Shown in pieces: positions 23,355 to 35,856 of a stretch of 64,000 nt of DNA. The notes beneath the pieces are model-generated. The model ran no database searches and was not told where the DNA came from. It worked only from the letters and a program-made list of their open reading frames with translations. The stretch is from Cymodocea nodosa (Eukaryota > Streptophyta > Magnoliopsida > Alismatales > Cymodoceaceae). The position numbers and the translations under genes are program-made. Location of the stretch: NCBI GenBank assembly GCA_036874045.1, contig CM072336.1, positions 9,762,501-9,826,500 of the forward strand. The letters run 5' to 3'. How positions within the stretch are numbered: the first letter of the stretch is position 1; the number at the start of each line of letters is the position of its first letter.

Positions 23355-23665
23355 TTATGCGGTGGCGCGAGTGAATAGTGGCTTCCATGAGCGAGTGAAC
23401 AGTGGCTTCCGTGAGCAGTGAACAGTGACTTGCGATGTTTGTGATGATGAGTATGTTTGCGACTTGCGGTGATGATCTCCCATGTTTACGACTTGCGGTG
23501 GTGGTGATGACGAGTGGGTGAATAGTGACTTGCGGTGGTTATCTCTCGTGTTGACGACTTGCGGTGGTGGTGATGATGAGTGAGTGAATAGTGACTTGCG
23601 GTGGTGATGATGATGAGTGAGTGAATAGTGACTTGCGGTGGTGATCTCCCGTGTTCGTGGTTGCA
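23355..23665. repeat. GTGACTTGCGGTGGTGATGA minisatellite
   Basis: There are five to seven imperfect copies of a 45-60 bp unit built from GAGTGAATAGTGACTTGCGG and GTGGTGATGATGA. It is much more GC-rich than its surroundings. The 176-codon minus frame across it, full of His/Ser/Pro repeats, is a consequence of the repeat and not evidence of a gene. Confidence 0.7.
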
Positions 23666-23889
23666 GGACAAGGAACAGTTGTGGAACCAGCGTGAGATGT
23701 GACGACCGATGCCCCCTTGCGTGGTGGACGTGGTGGACGAGAAAAATGGGAGAGAGAGAGGGCCCTGATCTTGGACATCTCCCTCTTCTTTTATAAGCTT
23801 CTTTCATGTCTTGATGCCCTTGGATCTTGATCCAATATGTCTGGATGCTCTTGGATCTTGATCCAATGGTTGAGAGTTGATCCACTTGA

Positions 23890-24524
23890 TCTTTTACATT
23901 TAATCTTCATTCATCTTGAAATTCCTACAAGATACTTAGTTTCTAACAAAATAAAATAATATCACATTTTATAAAACCAATTAGAATACATCATAATGAG
24001 ATTAATTTTCATATAAAATGCATGAATTAATAATAAGTAAATAATTTGCTTAATATCAGAATTTATGCATGACAAAGCCTTAATAACTTATAAGTCAAAT
24101 TATTTACCCTATAAAACTCATAAATATGTGCAACATTTATACCCAAACAACTTCCAACTTCAAAGTTCATAAATAATGGATTAATTTGTGCATTTGTTAA
24201 AGTTTTAACATTAATTCCATACATGCATATAATTTCATGACTACCATGTAATTTCCTTTAATAACCATATCATTTGACATATTAAGCCTTAAAATGCATG
24301 AATAATGTCATGTAAATAACACAAATTAATCACTTATACTATCCTATCTCAATCATATACATAATACCATAGTATCGTGACCTTGTGACTAGGTTTCGTA
24401 GCTCATCCAATTGGTTCAACTTATAATTTAACTATATACAATAAGTTGGCCTCTAATCAAAACCATTGCACAAGTCCCACCATTTCATAATGTTTCAAGA
24501 CAATAAGCATTCACATATTACACA
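23890..24524. other. AT-rich spacer
   Basis: There is no gene and no transposon protein motif. Recurrent AAATGCATGA words link it to the tandem repeat that follows. Confidence 0.4.
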
Positions 24525-24879
24525 ACAATCACATCTCATAAAATGCATGAGTCCATTCCCATGTGCATCATCATCTATATTTGCACGTAAGTAGTATAAA
24601 TCACATTACACAATATCAACCACATAATATATGACAATCACATCTCATAAAATGCATGAGTCCATTCCCATGTGCATTATCATCTATATTTGCACATAAG
24701 TAGGATAAATCATGTTACACCATATCTATATTTGCATGTAAGTAGTATAAATCACATTACACAATATCAACCACATAATATATGACAATCACATCTCATA
24801 AAATGCATGAGTCCATTCTCATGTGCATTATCATCTATATTTGCACATAAGTAGGATAAATCATGTTACACCATATCGC
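24525..24879. repeat. Tandem repeat (units of about 109 and 151 bp)
   Basis: The block ACAATCACATCTCATAAAAT followed by GCATGAGTCCATT and CATCTATATTTGCAC starts at 24525, 24634 and 24785. The middle unit is longer because part of the TATTTGCA...GTATAAATCACATTACAC segment is itself doubled. It ends where an LTR fragment begins. Confidence 0.75.
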
Positions 24880-25517
24880 TGAGGATCGTATGGACTTGCT
24901 AGAGGGGAGGGTGAATGGTGAGTGTGTTATTTTTATATCTAATTTGACTAAATTAATTACTTGATTATATAATGTAAATTCTATATAATTCTTAAATAGT
25001 TAATGTAAAAGAAATTAAAGCAAATAAAAGCACATAAACAAATTTTAGATGGTTCACCACTAACGGCTAGTCCACCCTCAAGGCATAACTTGAGCTTCAC
25101 TAAGTGATCAATCACTTACATCTCTTGCTTTTAGGTCAAAGTAAGAATTAACCTCTTGAGTTTTTAGGTCAAAGCTCAGCAACCAACACCCTTAGCTTTC
25201 AGGTCGAAGCTCCTAACCAAACCCTTAAACTTTCAGGTCGAAGCTCTTAACAAACCTTGAGTTTTCAAGTCACTAACCAACACTTTGTTCTTTAATTAGA
25301 GATTTTACACAAAAAGCTTTTGACACTTGAATTTGCTTGAGAATTCTTCAATCTTGCAGTTGTTGAATTTGTGATGTTCTAGTAATTTTTGTGTAGCTCT
25401 ATCTATAAGTGTATATGATAATTGTTGTTTTTGTTCTCCACCTATTGATCATTCTTATATTAAGAGGTATAATGATCAATTTTCTTTCAATGGTATTTAA
25501 CTTGTTGTACTTACTGA
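24880..25517 (-). repeat. Partial copia LTR (3' portion)
   Basis: Read on the plus strand it starts TGAGGATCG and shows GAGGGTGAATGG, then the CTAGTCCACC...GAGCTTCACTAAGTGATC block and repeated TTTCAGGTCGAAGCTC blocks. These are inverted relatives of the R-U5 of solo LTR C. It is cut by the TGTTAGGACC end of the next LTR. Confidence 0.65.
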
Positions 25518-27707
25518 TGTTAGGACCTAATGACTTACTAGAGAGGGGGTGAATGGTAATATTTAGTTTCTTAAATGCAATTTCAGGAGTTTAACAATGA
25601 ATGACTAATTGATAGTTTAATTTAGCAAGCACACAATAAAAGAAGATAATGCACATAGGGATTTTAGCTAGTCCACTCCCAAAGGATACTTGGGTTTCAC
25701 TAATCTTTCAAGACTTACAAACACTTGTTTTAAGGTTAAAGCAAGAACCAACCAATCGAACTAAGCTTTCTGGTTGTAGCTCCAACCAACCTATCTCTGA
25801 AGTTTTCAGTTGGTGCACTTCAGTAAACCACTACCTTGAAGAAATCATAGTTTATTTACAAGGAGAGCTTTAGACTTGAGTTTGCCTTTGTAGAAGATTT
25901 GATCTTAAAGATGTTCTACTATATATGTGAAGCTTGGTGTATGGATTTGTATATTCAAAAAGTTATCTAACTTTCTTGTCTGTTGTTTATATTTATAACA
26001 TTAAGCATAACGATCATATTCACTTCTAACGGATGTATTCTACTGTACTTATTGAAATTACAGATCCAAATATGGTAAGTTTCCATTTAGGAGGGTGTTT
26101 CAAGATAACCTTCCGATTTCCTTTGACTTTCGGATAGTTAGCTATGTAACTCTTCGAAGGATGTCCGTAACTCACCGATAATCCACTTAAGTCCTTTAAG
26201 TCACGTGGGATTTTAAGTCGTACATGTGAGGTGTCTTAAGTTCGAATACTTGTAGCTGTAACTTACTGAATCTTTTTGACTATTAGATAGTTAGCTATAG
26301 TAACTTTCCGATTTTCTTCAATAGCTTCTAACTGTAGTTATTCTATTTTGACATGTGTATAATAGGATGACTTAAGTTTTGGATAATTCATTTTGTAACC
26401 TTCTAAAACTTCTTAATTTTCGGATAGTTAGCTTTTCTAACTTATTGAAAGTCCTTTTAAGCCTTTGTCTGCTATATGTTCAATTTCTGCACGTGCATAT
26501 TTTTTTGACTTAATTGTCTGGATAGTTGTTCCAGATAACTTTCCGATTTGCCTATTTTTTTGGATAGTTATCAATTTAACTTTTTGAAAACTTGAATAGT
26601 TGTCTTTCTTTGCTTCTGACTTTCATCACATGTGTTTTAAATGACTTAACTTATTAGATAATTAGATTTTCTAACTCATTGATTTCCTTAGATTTTCAGA
26701 TAGTTAGCTTTCCTAACTCTCCAAAGAATCAAACCTTTTAACTAACATTCTAAAGACCTTATTTTTGGATAGTTAACCCTGTAACTTTCCAAAGAGCTTG
26801 CTTGCTGCCTTTAAGTGGTCTTTCAGATACTTAGGCATTTAACCTTCTGAAAATCTACTTCTTCCAGATACTTAGACTGATAACTATCTGATCCTTTTGA
26901 TTTCATTTGTCAACTTTGAATGATCTATTTGTGACTGACTTTTTAACTGCTAATCTGTTGATCTGTGAAATACAAAAGAATATTCCTTACATTAATTTTT
27001 GCATTATCAAAATTTAGAGATCCTTTCAACTAATTTATCAGTCCTAAATATATTTAGTCACTGTTGAATGTAATTCAAATATATGTCTTCTTGAAACCTT
27101 CTAAAAGCTTGAGCAACTGACTTGAAACTATTCGAAAAACTTGAATAGTTATTTTGAAACTATCTGAAAAACTCGAACAGTTATCTAAAACTATCTAAAA
27201 ACTCGAACAATTATTCCTTTTGGCTTGTCATGTGAATCTTTAAGTTCTACATATGAGATTTCCTAGTTTCAGACAGTTTGCTTGAAACCCTTCGAAAAAC
27301 TCAAACAATTATCTTGAAACTATCCGAAAACTCGAATAATTATCCTTTTATGCTTACCACGTGATTCTTTAAGTTCTACATGTGAGGTCACTTAGGTTCG
27401 GTTTATTTAGTTTGAAACCTTCCAAAATTTTGTCTTTCAGACTGTTTCATTTGAAACCTTCTTGAAACTATTTGATTGATCTTTCCATCTTGTAGTTGTT
27501 TTGTACTCAAATTTCAAACAATTTAACTTAAAACATTCCGACCAACTATGAGACTATTTGATTTACTGTAACTCAATAATTTCCTTTAGAGTTCTTCTAA
27601 ATCAGTATTCATCTAACTTGTTTGACCTTTATTCAATTGTATTTGTGAAATACATCTTAAGTCCTTACATAGATTATTGGCATTATCAAAACACAAAGGT
27701 TCTAACA
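25518..27707 (-). repeat. LTR of about 2.2 kb, minus orientation
   Basis: On the plus strand it runs from TGTTAGGACCTAATG to AGGTTCTAACA, which is TGTTAGAACC...GGTCCTAACA on the minus strand. The first part shares the CTAGTCCACTCCC and TTTCTGGTTGTAGCTCC blocks with neighbouring LTRs. The remainder is packed with TTCGGATAGTTA...TAACTTTCCGA inverted motifs and ACGTG boxes. Flanking pentamers (ACTGA, TATAT) do not match, so the insertion ends have been altered or the limits are recombinant. Confidence 0.65.
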
Positions 27708-28162
27708 TATATCATTAGGTGTAAATCATCAATAAAGTATCAAATATACTAATAAATATGCACATATACCCAAAATTAAGAATTAAAGTTTTTAAGCACT
27801 TTGTAGCTACAAGACTTGTTAAGTATTTTGTTTTAATGATATGTGATAATTTCCTGTAACTCAATAATTACTGATTTACTGTAACTTAGTAATTTCCTTT
27901 AGAGTTCTTCTAAATCAGTATTCATCTAACTTGTTTGACCTTTGTTCATTTGTATTTGTGAAATACATCTTAAGTCCTTACATAGATTATTGGTATTATC
28001 AAAACACAAAGGTTCTAACACATATCATTAGGTGTAAATCATCAATAAAGTATCAAATATACTAATAAATATGCACATATACCCAAAATTAAGAATTAAA
28101 GTTTTTAAGCACTTTGCACCTACAAGACTTGTTGAGTATTTTGTTTTAATGATATGTGATAA
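27560..28162. repeat. 313 bp tandem duplication across two LTR ends
   Basis: 27560-27872 is repeated at 27873-28162 with few differences, starting GATTTACTGTAACT in both. Each copy contains the end of the minus LTR (CAAAGGTTCTAACA), about 110 bp of spacer, and the start of the next LTR (TGTTRAGTATTTTG). It therefore arose after both LTRs were in place. Confidence 0.85.
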
Positions 28163-29666
28163 ACGGATATAATCATATTTACTCAATTACTATTGTTTTT
28201 GAACATAATTTAAGAACTTCAATTAATACAGAAAAAGTTTACTGATATAAATACTTGTCTGTAATAGATTTGAAATTATACTAAGTTAAATAATTAGTCG
28301 TTAAGTTATATTAACTTTTCATTTAACTAAATATTAAGTTAACGTGTGTTTTTATCGCAAAACATGATATATTTTGAAGTTATATTTTCTATATTATGAA
28401 CAGTGCACGTTTAGACAACTTGTTAAATTAGTGTGTTATTTGTATAAAGGTCACGTGAAAACTTGTTGAGTTATATGCTTAAAGGTTAAAATAGATCACA
28501 TGAGAACTTATTAAGTTAGTGAGTAAAAGAGCAGACTAACTTGTTAAGTTAGTATTATACACGTGGTGAAATTAAAGTTTACGAATATTATAGTATATTA
28601 CGTGAGTTGCACATGTTTAACTCGTTAAGTTAACATAACTACATGCGTTGAGTTGTTATATTGAATATTAAGGCAACGCGTTAGGTTAGCATTATAAACT
28701 TAAAGTTATTATTATTGCACGTGGTAAATACCTTATTATAAAAATATTTGTTTATTTCTAGTTCGTTGAGTTATCTGTAACATAACGAAGCTATTTCATT
28801 GAGTTAGCATAACACCACAAACTTAATTCATTGAGTTAGCTATAATACTTGTCACGTGATTTGACATATGATGAACTCGTTGAGTTAGATACGTTAAGTT
28901 ATAAATCTACTTGTATTACTTGTTTAGTTAACATTAACACGACTTATTATTACATTTGATGAAAAATTTTGGATGAGAAAGCTTATTTTGCAGAAAATTT
29001 TTTAGAGATCTAGGATTGATAATTAAAGAAAATTCGAAAAGAAAACATGTGTCAGAATGTGTGTATTTCAATGAAATAAAAAGAGAAGACGTAAAGAGTG
29101 GAAAACTGATAGTGATTAAATGTAGAGGATATGCATGAAGTGAATATATAGTATAAAAGGCATAGAATTCATGTTGATCAATTATCCCTGCACACCAAAA
29201 AAAAAATATTTTCAAGGATTAAAAACACCTCTTCGGGGAAAAGCTCTCAAATGGAAGAAAATTCAGTGAAGCAGAAAAAGTTAGATTTATGTCACTAAAG
29301 ATCTGAAGTATCAGAAGAAAGCAAATTCAGTGAAGTAGAGAAAGTCAAATATTTGTCATTGAAGAATTACAACAGAAAAAGAAGAAAAAAAGAAAAATCT
29401 CGAACAGGGAGAAGTGTTTTAAATTCCACAAATTGGTTTTCTCTATTTGTAGTTATGAAATTGATTAGATGAAACATGATATCGTTATATAATTACATCT
29501 ACAATTTCAAAGGAGAATTGAATTATATATTGTAATTAAAACTTTGAATAAAATGATTTGATTAAAACAACGTCTTGACTTGTTTTTATTTTTGAAGTTT
29601 CAATTATAATCAAAAATATTAAAAAACACAATTCATCCCTCTCTTATATAGTCATTCGATCCTACA
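28130..29666 (+). repeat. Probable solo LTR (about 1.54 kb) with AACTCGTTGAGTT palindromes
   Basis: It starts TGTTGAGTATTTTGTTTTAA and ends CATTCGATCCTACA, similar to the ends of the element B LTRs. Between 28420 and 28900 the imperfect palindrome AACTC-GTT-GAGTTA recurs with ACGTGA/CACGTG boxes. No coding sequence or primer site is seen. Flanking AGACT and AGAGT differ at one base, a possible decayed target duplication. Confidence 0.65.
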
Positions 29667-30686
29667 AGAGTTACTATTTATAGGCTAATTTAGCTACCAT
29701 TACTAATAATTTTCATGATTTACAATAGTCAACATAATAACTTCATCTATCTTCATTAAACATTAATCCACATTTTAAACTTCAATACACATCATAATCA
29801 TAGCAAATATATGACAATCAACAATGATATGCAAAAATACCACACACATGGAGGGAGGAAGGATTACTTACCTAAATTGGGGAGACAATCCCCAAAATAC
29901 CCCTCTCAAAGTCGGCTACCAAAAAGACCCCAACCATTGAACTCAACCAACTTCCTCACGACCTCCGCACACTTCATGCCTGCCACGCCTGCAACTCGCG
30001 CAACTAGGAGATTTTGATAGATCAACGCCTCATTGCAACACAAGAGGCATCAGCACGACACTACGGTAGCTAACGCTCATGCGAGATGGTCTACTCACCT
30101 GCAAGCTTGCAACACCGAAGTTCCCGCACTCCTACATGATCGGAAGTTGTCGAGCTTGTTGAACTCGAAGCACTTGTTGCTTGGAAGCCACTTGCGTGAA
30201 TGCACACCCGCACGTGTAAACTCTATCAAGCTGTGCCCGCTAGCGTGATGCCACTGGAAGTAGCCCTCTAGCGTGCGCACACGTAGAAATCATCGAAGTC
30301 GTCTGCCACTCGTGCTGCTCGCTTGCTGCTAGAGTCGCACGTTTGTCGCTACTAAGGATTCAAGACACAATGTTGCACGAGAAAGAGGAGAGTTAGAGGT
30401 CGGTAGAATGAAAATTTTGATTATTTACCTTCATAACCATAACAAAAAAGACGAAAATACCCTCTACTTTCAAAGAATAAATTCATAAATTATGCCCTTT
30501 TTATTTTTGGAACCTTAATTCATAAATAGATCGAAGATATTCACGTAACAGAACGTGCATAACGGTTAAAAGAATAAATTATTGACATGTAAAACCCCAG
30601 GCCGACAAATACAACCAAACGCATATGTCGACGTCTGTCGGGCTGTGCGCAAAATTCCGCGCTTGCACTAGGGTTTTCACTCACTC
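29667..30686. other. Intergenic region upstream of homoserine kinase
   Basis: 29811-30410 is GC-richer, with no convincing gene; its short frames on both strands lack family features and it may be LTR or untranslated repeat sequence. The last 250 bp should hold the kinase promoter and 5' leader. I see no clear TATA box. The leader around 30600-30686 is CG-rich, with CACTCACTC just before the ATG. Confidence 0.4.
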
Positions 30687-31790
30687 ATGGCCGCCACCAC
30701 CACCTTCCACCCGTCATCCCTTGTCTACCACAACCACGGCCACCGCCAGCGGTTCACTCCCAACATCCGCTGCGCCTCCAGAACGTCCCTCACTGCCACC
30801 ACCGAAACCATCTCCGATCCTTCCCCCGTTGCCCACTCCTTAAAGTCTTTCGCCCCTGCCACTGTCGCCAACCTCGGCCCCGGGTTCGACTTCCTTGGCT
30901 GCGCCGTTGACGGACTCGGCGACCATGTTATCGCCTCTGTCGACCCTAGCGTCAGGCCCGGAATGCTGTCCATCTCTTCCGTCACCGGTGCCGATGGGGC
31001 CTCCAAACTCAGCAAGAAGCCGCTCTGGAACTGCGCCGGCATCGCCGGAATCGAGGTCATGAGGATGCTATCTGTTAGATCGGTGGGGGTCTCGCTGGAG
31101 CTGCATAAGGGTCTCCCACTAGGGAGTGGTCTCGGGTCTAGCGCCGCAAGTGCGGCGGCGGCGGCGGTGGCAGTGAACTCGCTTTTCGGGTCTCTGCTTC
31201 CTCCTTCGGATCTTGTTCTTGCGTGTCTCGAGTCGGAGGCGAAGGTCAGCGGGTACCACGCGGATAACGTGGGGCCTGCGATCATGGGTGGGTTCGTTCT
31301 CATTCGGAGCTACAAGCCCTTCGAGATCATTCCTCTCGAGTTCCCTGTGGTGAAAGATTTGTACTTTGTGCTCGTGAGCCCTGAGTATGAAGCACCAACG
31401 AAGAAGATGAGGGCGGCATTACCCACGAATGTGGAGATGAAAGAGCATATCTTCAACTCTAGCCAGGCGGCAGCTCTAGTGGCCTCTGTGCTCATGGGAG
31501 ATGTGAGGATGCTTGGATTGGGGTTATCCTCGGACGTGATTGTGGAGCCGAGAAGGGCACCATTGATACCAGGAATGATGGCGGTGAAGAAGGCGGCACT
31601 GGAGGCTGGGGCTTATGGGTGTGCGATCAGTGGTGCAGGGCCTACTGTTGTCGCCATCACTGATGGGGAGGAAAAGGGTAAGGAGATTGGGAATTACATG
31701 GTGGAGGCTTTCTTTTCAGATGGGAAATTGAAGGCAACTTCAACAGTTAGTCGACTGGATCGTGTTGGAGCTAGGATTGTTGGCAGCTAA
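30687..31790 (+). CDS. HSK: Homoserine kinase, plastid precursor
   Basis: This 367-residue protein is complete and in one exon. It phosphorylates L-homoserine to O-phosphohomoserine with ATP (EC 2.7.1.39), the branch-point substrate for threonine and methionine synthesis in plastids. Residues 1 to about 50 are rich in Ser/Thr/Arg/His with few acids, as in a plastid transit peptide. GHMP-kinase motifs are intact: FAPATVANLGPGFDFLG at 55-71, the ATP loop PLGSGLGSSAASAA at 144-157, the conserved GYHADNVGPAIMGG at 189-202, and YGCAISGAGPTVVAI at 310-324. Length and intron-free structure fit known plant HSK genes. The start chosen is the first ATG of this frame and gives a normal transit peptide. 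The 5' third is much richer in G/C at third positions than the 3' end, a gradient common in monocot genes. The reverse-strand frame at 31303-30725 is its antisense shadow. Confidence 0.97.
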   Translation: MAATTTFHPSSLVYHNHGHRQRFTPNIRCASRTSLTATTETISDPSPVAHSLKSFAPATVANLGPGFDFLGCAVDGLGDHVIASVDPSVRPGMLSISSVTGADGASKLSKKPLWNCAGIAGIEVMRMLSVRSVGVSLELHKGLPLGSGLGSSAASAAAAAVAVNSLFGSLLPPSDLVLACLESEAKVSGYHADNVGPAIMGGFVLIRSYKPFEIIPLEFPVVKDLYFVLVSPEYEAPTKKMRAALPTNVEMKEHIFNSSQAAALVASVLMGDVRMLGLGLSSDVIVEPRRAPLIPGMMAVKKAALEAGAYGCAISGAGPTVVAITDGEEKGKEIGNYMVEAFFSDGKLKATSTVSRLDRVGARIVGS

Positions 31791-32900
31791 TTCCCTTCTT
31801 CCAGGTAATTCGTTCTTCCATACATGGACCAGTTAAACTGATCTTTCTACCTCGTTCATCGATATGGAATATGGGGGGGTGTGATTTAGATATAAAAATT
31901 GGCAGCTAGGGTTATTTTCTCATTAATTCAACTTGTAATAGTGAGGGAAGCTGTTTAAACGTTGAATGATGAGTTCATTGACCGATGAATCATGTACCAC
32001 AGAATAATAACGTATGCCACAGAGACCAGCAGAACTTTTGAAGGACAAGGAAACAAGAAGAAAAGGAATAGGTAATACTAATAAAATGAACCTAAATTCA
32101 CAATCCTTAGCATATCAACTTTCGTCCTGATGAATATCTCAAACAGGGAGTCTAGGAGATGTCCATTTATTGTGAGAAAGCTTTTGATGATGGATGGCAT
32201 AGGATTATTGTGTCTACAATGATAGCTGATTACTTAAGGGTTATGGTGGGGGAAAAGGTCTCTGATGACAAAAATAGGAAACAACACTAAATGGGAATTT
32301 GCCTTCGTTGGTTTCGCAAGTTTTGCTTGGTATTTTTGATTTTCATGGTACCCAAAAACCTAAAATAAGATTCTAGGATTAGAAGTGTTCTTCTCTTTTT
32401 GTTATCATTAGAATTAATGTTGTTGCCGTTCTTGATATCATTATTTTGTCCTCTGATATATTTTAGGGTGTTCTTTTTATTGAAGTTGAATACTCAAGAT
32501 TTCTTTCTATCATAAGATGCAGTCATCTCTATGGCTGATCTGGTCTTACAAATCCTGTATTTAAATCGTGGACTGCAAGCAACCAGTGAAATGCTTTGGA
32601 GATCTGCTGGCGTGGTCAGGAACGACTTCTGACTTGTTCAAGCAAAAAAATAAGAGTTAATTTGATAATTATGGTGGAAATTGAAATTAATATCACCATC
32701 AAGGAGACAAGCTCACGGTCTTCATTGAAGTTGTGCTTGGAACCATGGACAATTTATTTGATAATAACCCTGGAAAATTTAATTATGCATAAAAGCATGA
32801 ACGTACAAATGCAAAGATCAATTTAGTGCATATTACATTACATATTCCTTAACAACAAGACTAATTTTCTGGGATCCCTAGTAATGCTGCCACATGATCA
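31791..32900. other. 3' flank of homoserine kinase and spacer
   Basis: 31791 to about 32010 probably holds the 3' untranslated region, with a CTTGTAATAG-type element near 31930 and AATAATAA near 32003 as possible polyadenylation signals. The remainder shows no gene. The 76-codon frame at 32596-32826 has no recognisable features. Confidence 0.4.
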
Positions 32901-33480
32901 AAATGCATTTCATATGATCACATTCATTTCTCCAGCATCTTTCGATGAATTAATTCTTGGCTTCTGTTGGAGTATTGACATACATCTTGTTTTCCAGATA
33001 TACCAATGCATGACAAAAGTTAAGCCAGCAAGCTCCTGATGATTATAGAAAGCTCTTACACCAATGTATATCGGCACCCCATCCGGTATACCAAAAGTTT
33101 GGAAAGAATCTATTGGAGTATATTTAGGCATATCATCACTCAAATCGACATGCCAAACAGAGGAGATTGGCATGTCGAAATTGCTCTAGTAGGATTCTGG
33201 GTGATTTTCTATAGTGGGACTGGCATATCGAAAACTATTCTAGTAGCATCTGTAGTTTTTTGGCATACCATTTTTAAGAATAGTACATCCAATAAACCTT
33301 CTTCTATGGAGTTTCTTAGCTGTTTGCAAAAATAACATACCAAACCTAGGTGGGTGTTGTCCTTAGTTGTAAACATTAATATTATTATTTGATATGATAA
33401 ATTCTTGACATCACAGTTAACGTCTATATTTTTGTAGCAAATTCTTTTTTTTTGCCTAGGTGAGAGTATAATCATTTGTA
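32901..33480. repeat. Dispersed LTR-like repeat, copy 1
   Basis: 33140-33260 shares GAGGAGATTGGCATGTC and TTGCTCTAGTAGGATTCT with 47185-47340 and 52495-52650. 33260-33420 shares TTTTAAGAATAGTA and CCTTAGTTGTAAAC with 54690-54850. The family is present at least four times in the window, always without coding capacity, next to gypsy fragments in three cases. Confidence 0.6.
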
Positions 33481-35853
33481 TCAATTACATTTGTAAATGC
33501 TATTCTATGTATTTCCCTGATCATGTTTGTTTCTTGTTAGGGGGCTCAGAATTGGCAAGGGTAACGACCTTATTTTTCTCCCCAAAAAATGGTTGGAGTC
33601 AAGCACTCAACTGAAGGCCATGCAAATATCAGTCTTTTCTTGGTGGCAAGAGATAAAATTTTCAAAAGCATCTAGAGTGCAACTAGTATAAAATTTTAAT
33701 TTCTTTCTTTGGAAATCTGTTAGCACTTAGTGGTTGGAAATTGGAATTTTGAAAATAGAAAATAAGCCTCCCAATGGAATTTATCGGGCTTTATTGTATT
33801 CTAGAGTTAAGACTTAAGGAAGTAAAAACTTATGACATCCATGCATATAACTCCTTGCCTGTTTTTTTTATTCATCGTTGTTGATTCTCTGCTTGATAAA
33901 GGACCAGTTGTGAAAATTCTGAGTCAAATATTAAATTAAAAAAATTGTGAGTGCAACAGAACTTGAAAATATGAAGCACATTCGGCCATTCTGTATGTCG
34001 TACTCGAGCGGCACAAGCAGCATATTCGGCCATTCTATTGGATGGGAGAGTGTAAATAGGGAATTATTAAAGAGTGAATTATTAGCATATTTGGCCATTC
34101 TAGTTTAAATAATTTTGCAATTAATCTCCAATTAAATCTCAAATTGATTGTCAAGTAGATTTGTAGCACGAACCTTCAAAATGAGCACAAGATGACAATC
34201 GCAACAACCAATCACAATACATGAGGATTTTGTTAGTGGTTCTTTAATTAGATATGTTTACAAGTAATCAAGCTTATGTCTTTACTAATCTTCTAACCTC
34301 GGTGTGTTGTAGTTCAATATTCAACTTTTATAAATCGATGCTTTTCTGAAGTGAGCATCTAACCTTTACACAACTCCTTTAGTCACTTATGTGTTTGACA
34401 AATACATCAAACCACACCCATTTCTCGGTGTCTTGTAGAAATATGATAAATCAAATCTTTTTAATCTTAAAAAGGAATTTTTTCACCAATTTCTGGTGAG
34501 GTACACAACATTTACTACAATCATAAAGCTCGTACACAAATGAGAAATGAATAGTTTACAACCCAACAAATTTTTGCTCTTGCTCTTGGAAAGATTTGAA
34601 CTTGAAATCGCTTAGAGAAGAGTTGATCTTGAAGTATAGGAGCTCAGCAAAGGTTGGAAGAAGTTTTTCAGGGTTGTAAGGAGTTCGGTGTGTACAAGAG
34701 AGTTTCCAAGTAGTATGGCGGAGGTATTTGCAAAGACAGGTGTGCAGATTCGATTCTAATGACTGGTTTTTCATTTAAAACAAATTAATGATTTTGGTGC
34801 CATTAATTCATTTTTTTGTAATGACTAGTTTTTGGGTGTAATAAGTATGGGCCTTTGATCCATTTTGTTAGTCCAAATTTACCATCCTAGTTTTTACATG
34901 GAATTGATATCTGAACTACAAAAGGTTGGTTTGTTTTGGAGTTTAGGCTCTACACCTGTTCAAGTCACTTTTCTACCGTTGGTTCGATGGTCTAGTCCAT
35001 TTTCTATTATCTCAATTTGGGGCACTAAATCGATATCTGCTGCAAAGATCATTGCTCTCTTCCAGAGATGAGTTCTTGGAAATCCTAGGTGACCCTAAAT
35101 TGTTGTTCTGATCACACTTAGTGAGGAATTCCAAGGGGATGGTCAACTAATGAGGTTTCTATGAATTCTTCTAGTTGAGGTTTTCCAACCACTGACTTGC
35201 TCCTTCAGAGATTTGAAATTGGAATAATACTTATGGCTTCTTCCTTGGGGGTTTCCTAATTGAAATGATAATTCCTAAGGAATTTATTCCTAGGGCAAGA
35301 GCATTACATACACGTAACAGTTCTTTTTTTTGGGTGCCATTATTTTCCCTATTTAAATTGCTATGCCAAAAACAAGTTTTCTCTTAAAATCATTACCTTG
35401 TGTTTTTGTTTAGATACAGTACTACACACAAAAGGGTGCAAATGTTTTCATCTCTCTACACGAGAAATTTACATCAAGAGGCATATCATTATTGGTGAAG
35501 AAACCATACCATATGGAACTTCTACGAGTCTCTTAAATTATTACCTTGCGTTTTTGTTAGATACAGAATTACAAAAAGAAGGATACAGATGTGTTTATCT
35601 CCCTGCATGAAAAATTTACATCAATAATGATTGACAAAACCGTCACAATAAACAAGAAAAACTATCATGATAGATCTTTTATGGTAGTTTTACATTTGAC
35701 ACAAAAGATATTATCACAATAACAACGTACGACAAAACTATTAGGACAGTTTCCCCGATTGTTACAATAAACACGTTTATTATAGTAGTTGAGGAATTAT
35801 TACTTTTTATCTTTCTCTTTTTACAATTTGTGATTGAGACAAAGGATTAAGAT
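33481..35853. other. Non-coding spacer
   Basis: There is no supported gene. 34800-35240 has the style of the dispersed LTR-like family near 47.4 kb (CTAGTCC, TTGGTTCGATGG, TGCCCTAA-like words). 35390-35620 contains two related blocks around ATTACCTTG(T/C)GTTTTTGTT, 150 bp apart. Confidence 0.35.
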
Positions 35854-35856
35854 TTA

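Noticed and set aside
23355..23885. 176-codon His/Ser/Pro-rich frame
   Set aside because: Mostly translation of the GTGACTTGCGG minisatellite, with overlapping open frames in other phases.
24525..24879. Possible CRISPR-like spaced repeat
   Set aside because: Plant nuclear context; units are long, contiguous and of unequal length, so an ordinary tandem repeat.
30625..30843. 72-codon plus frame overlapping the kinase start
   Set aside because: Pro/Ser/Thr-rich translation of the transit-peptide region in the wrong frame.
30725..31303. 192-codon minus-strand frame opposite homoserine kinase
   Set aside because: It is an antisense shadow produced by the GC-rich kinase codons; its residues follow the third-position bias and it has no family features.
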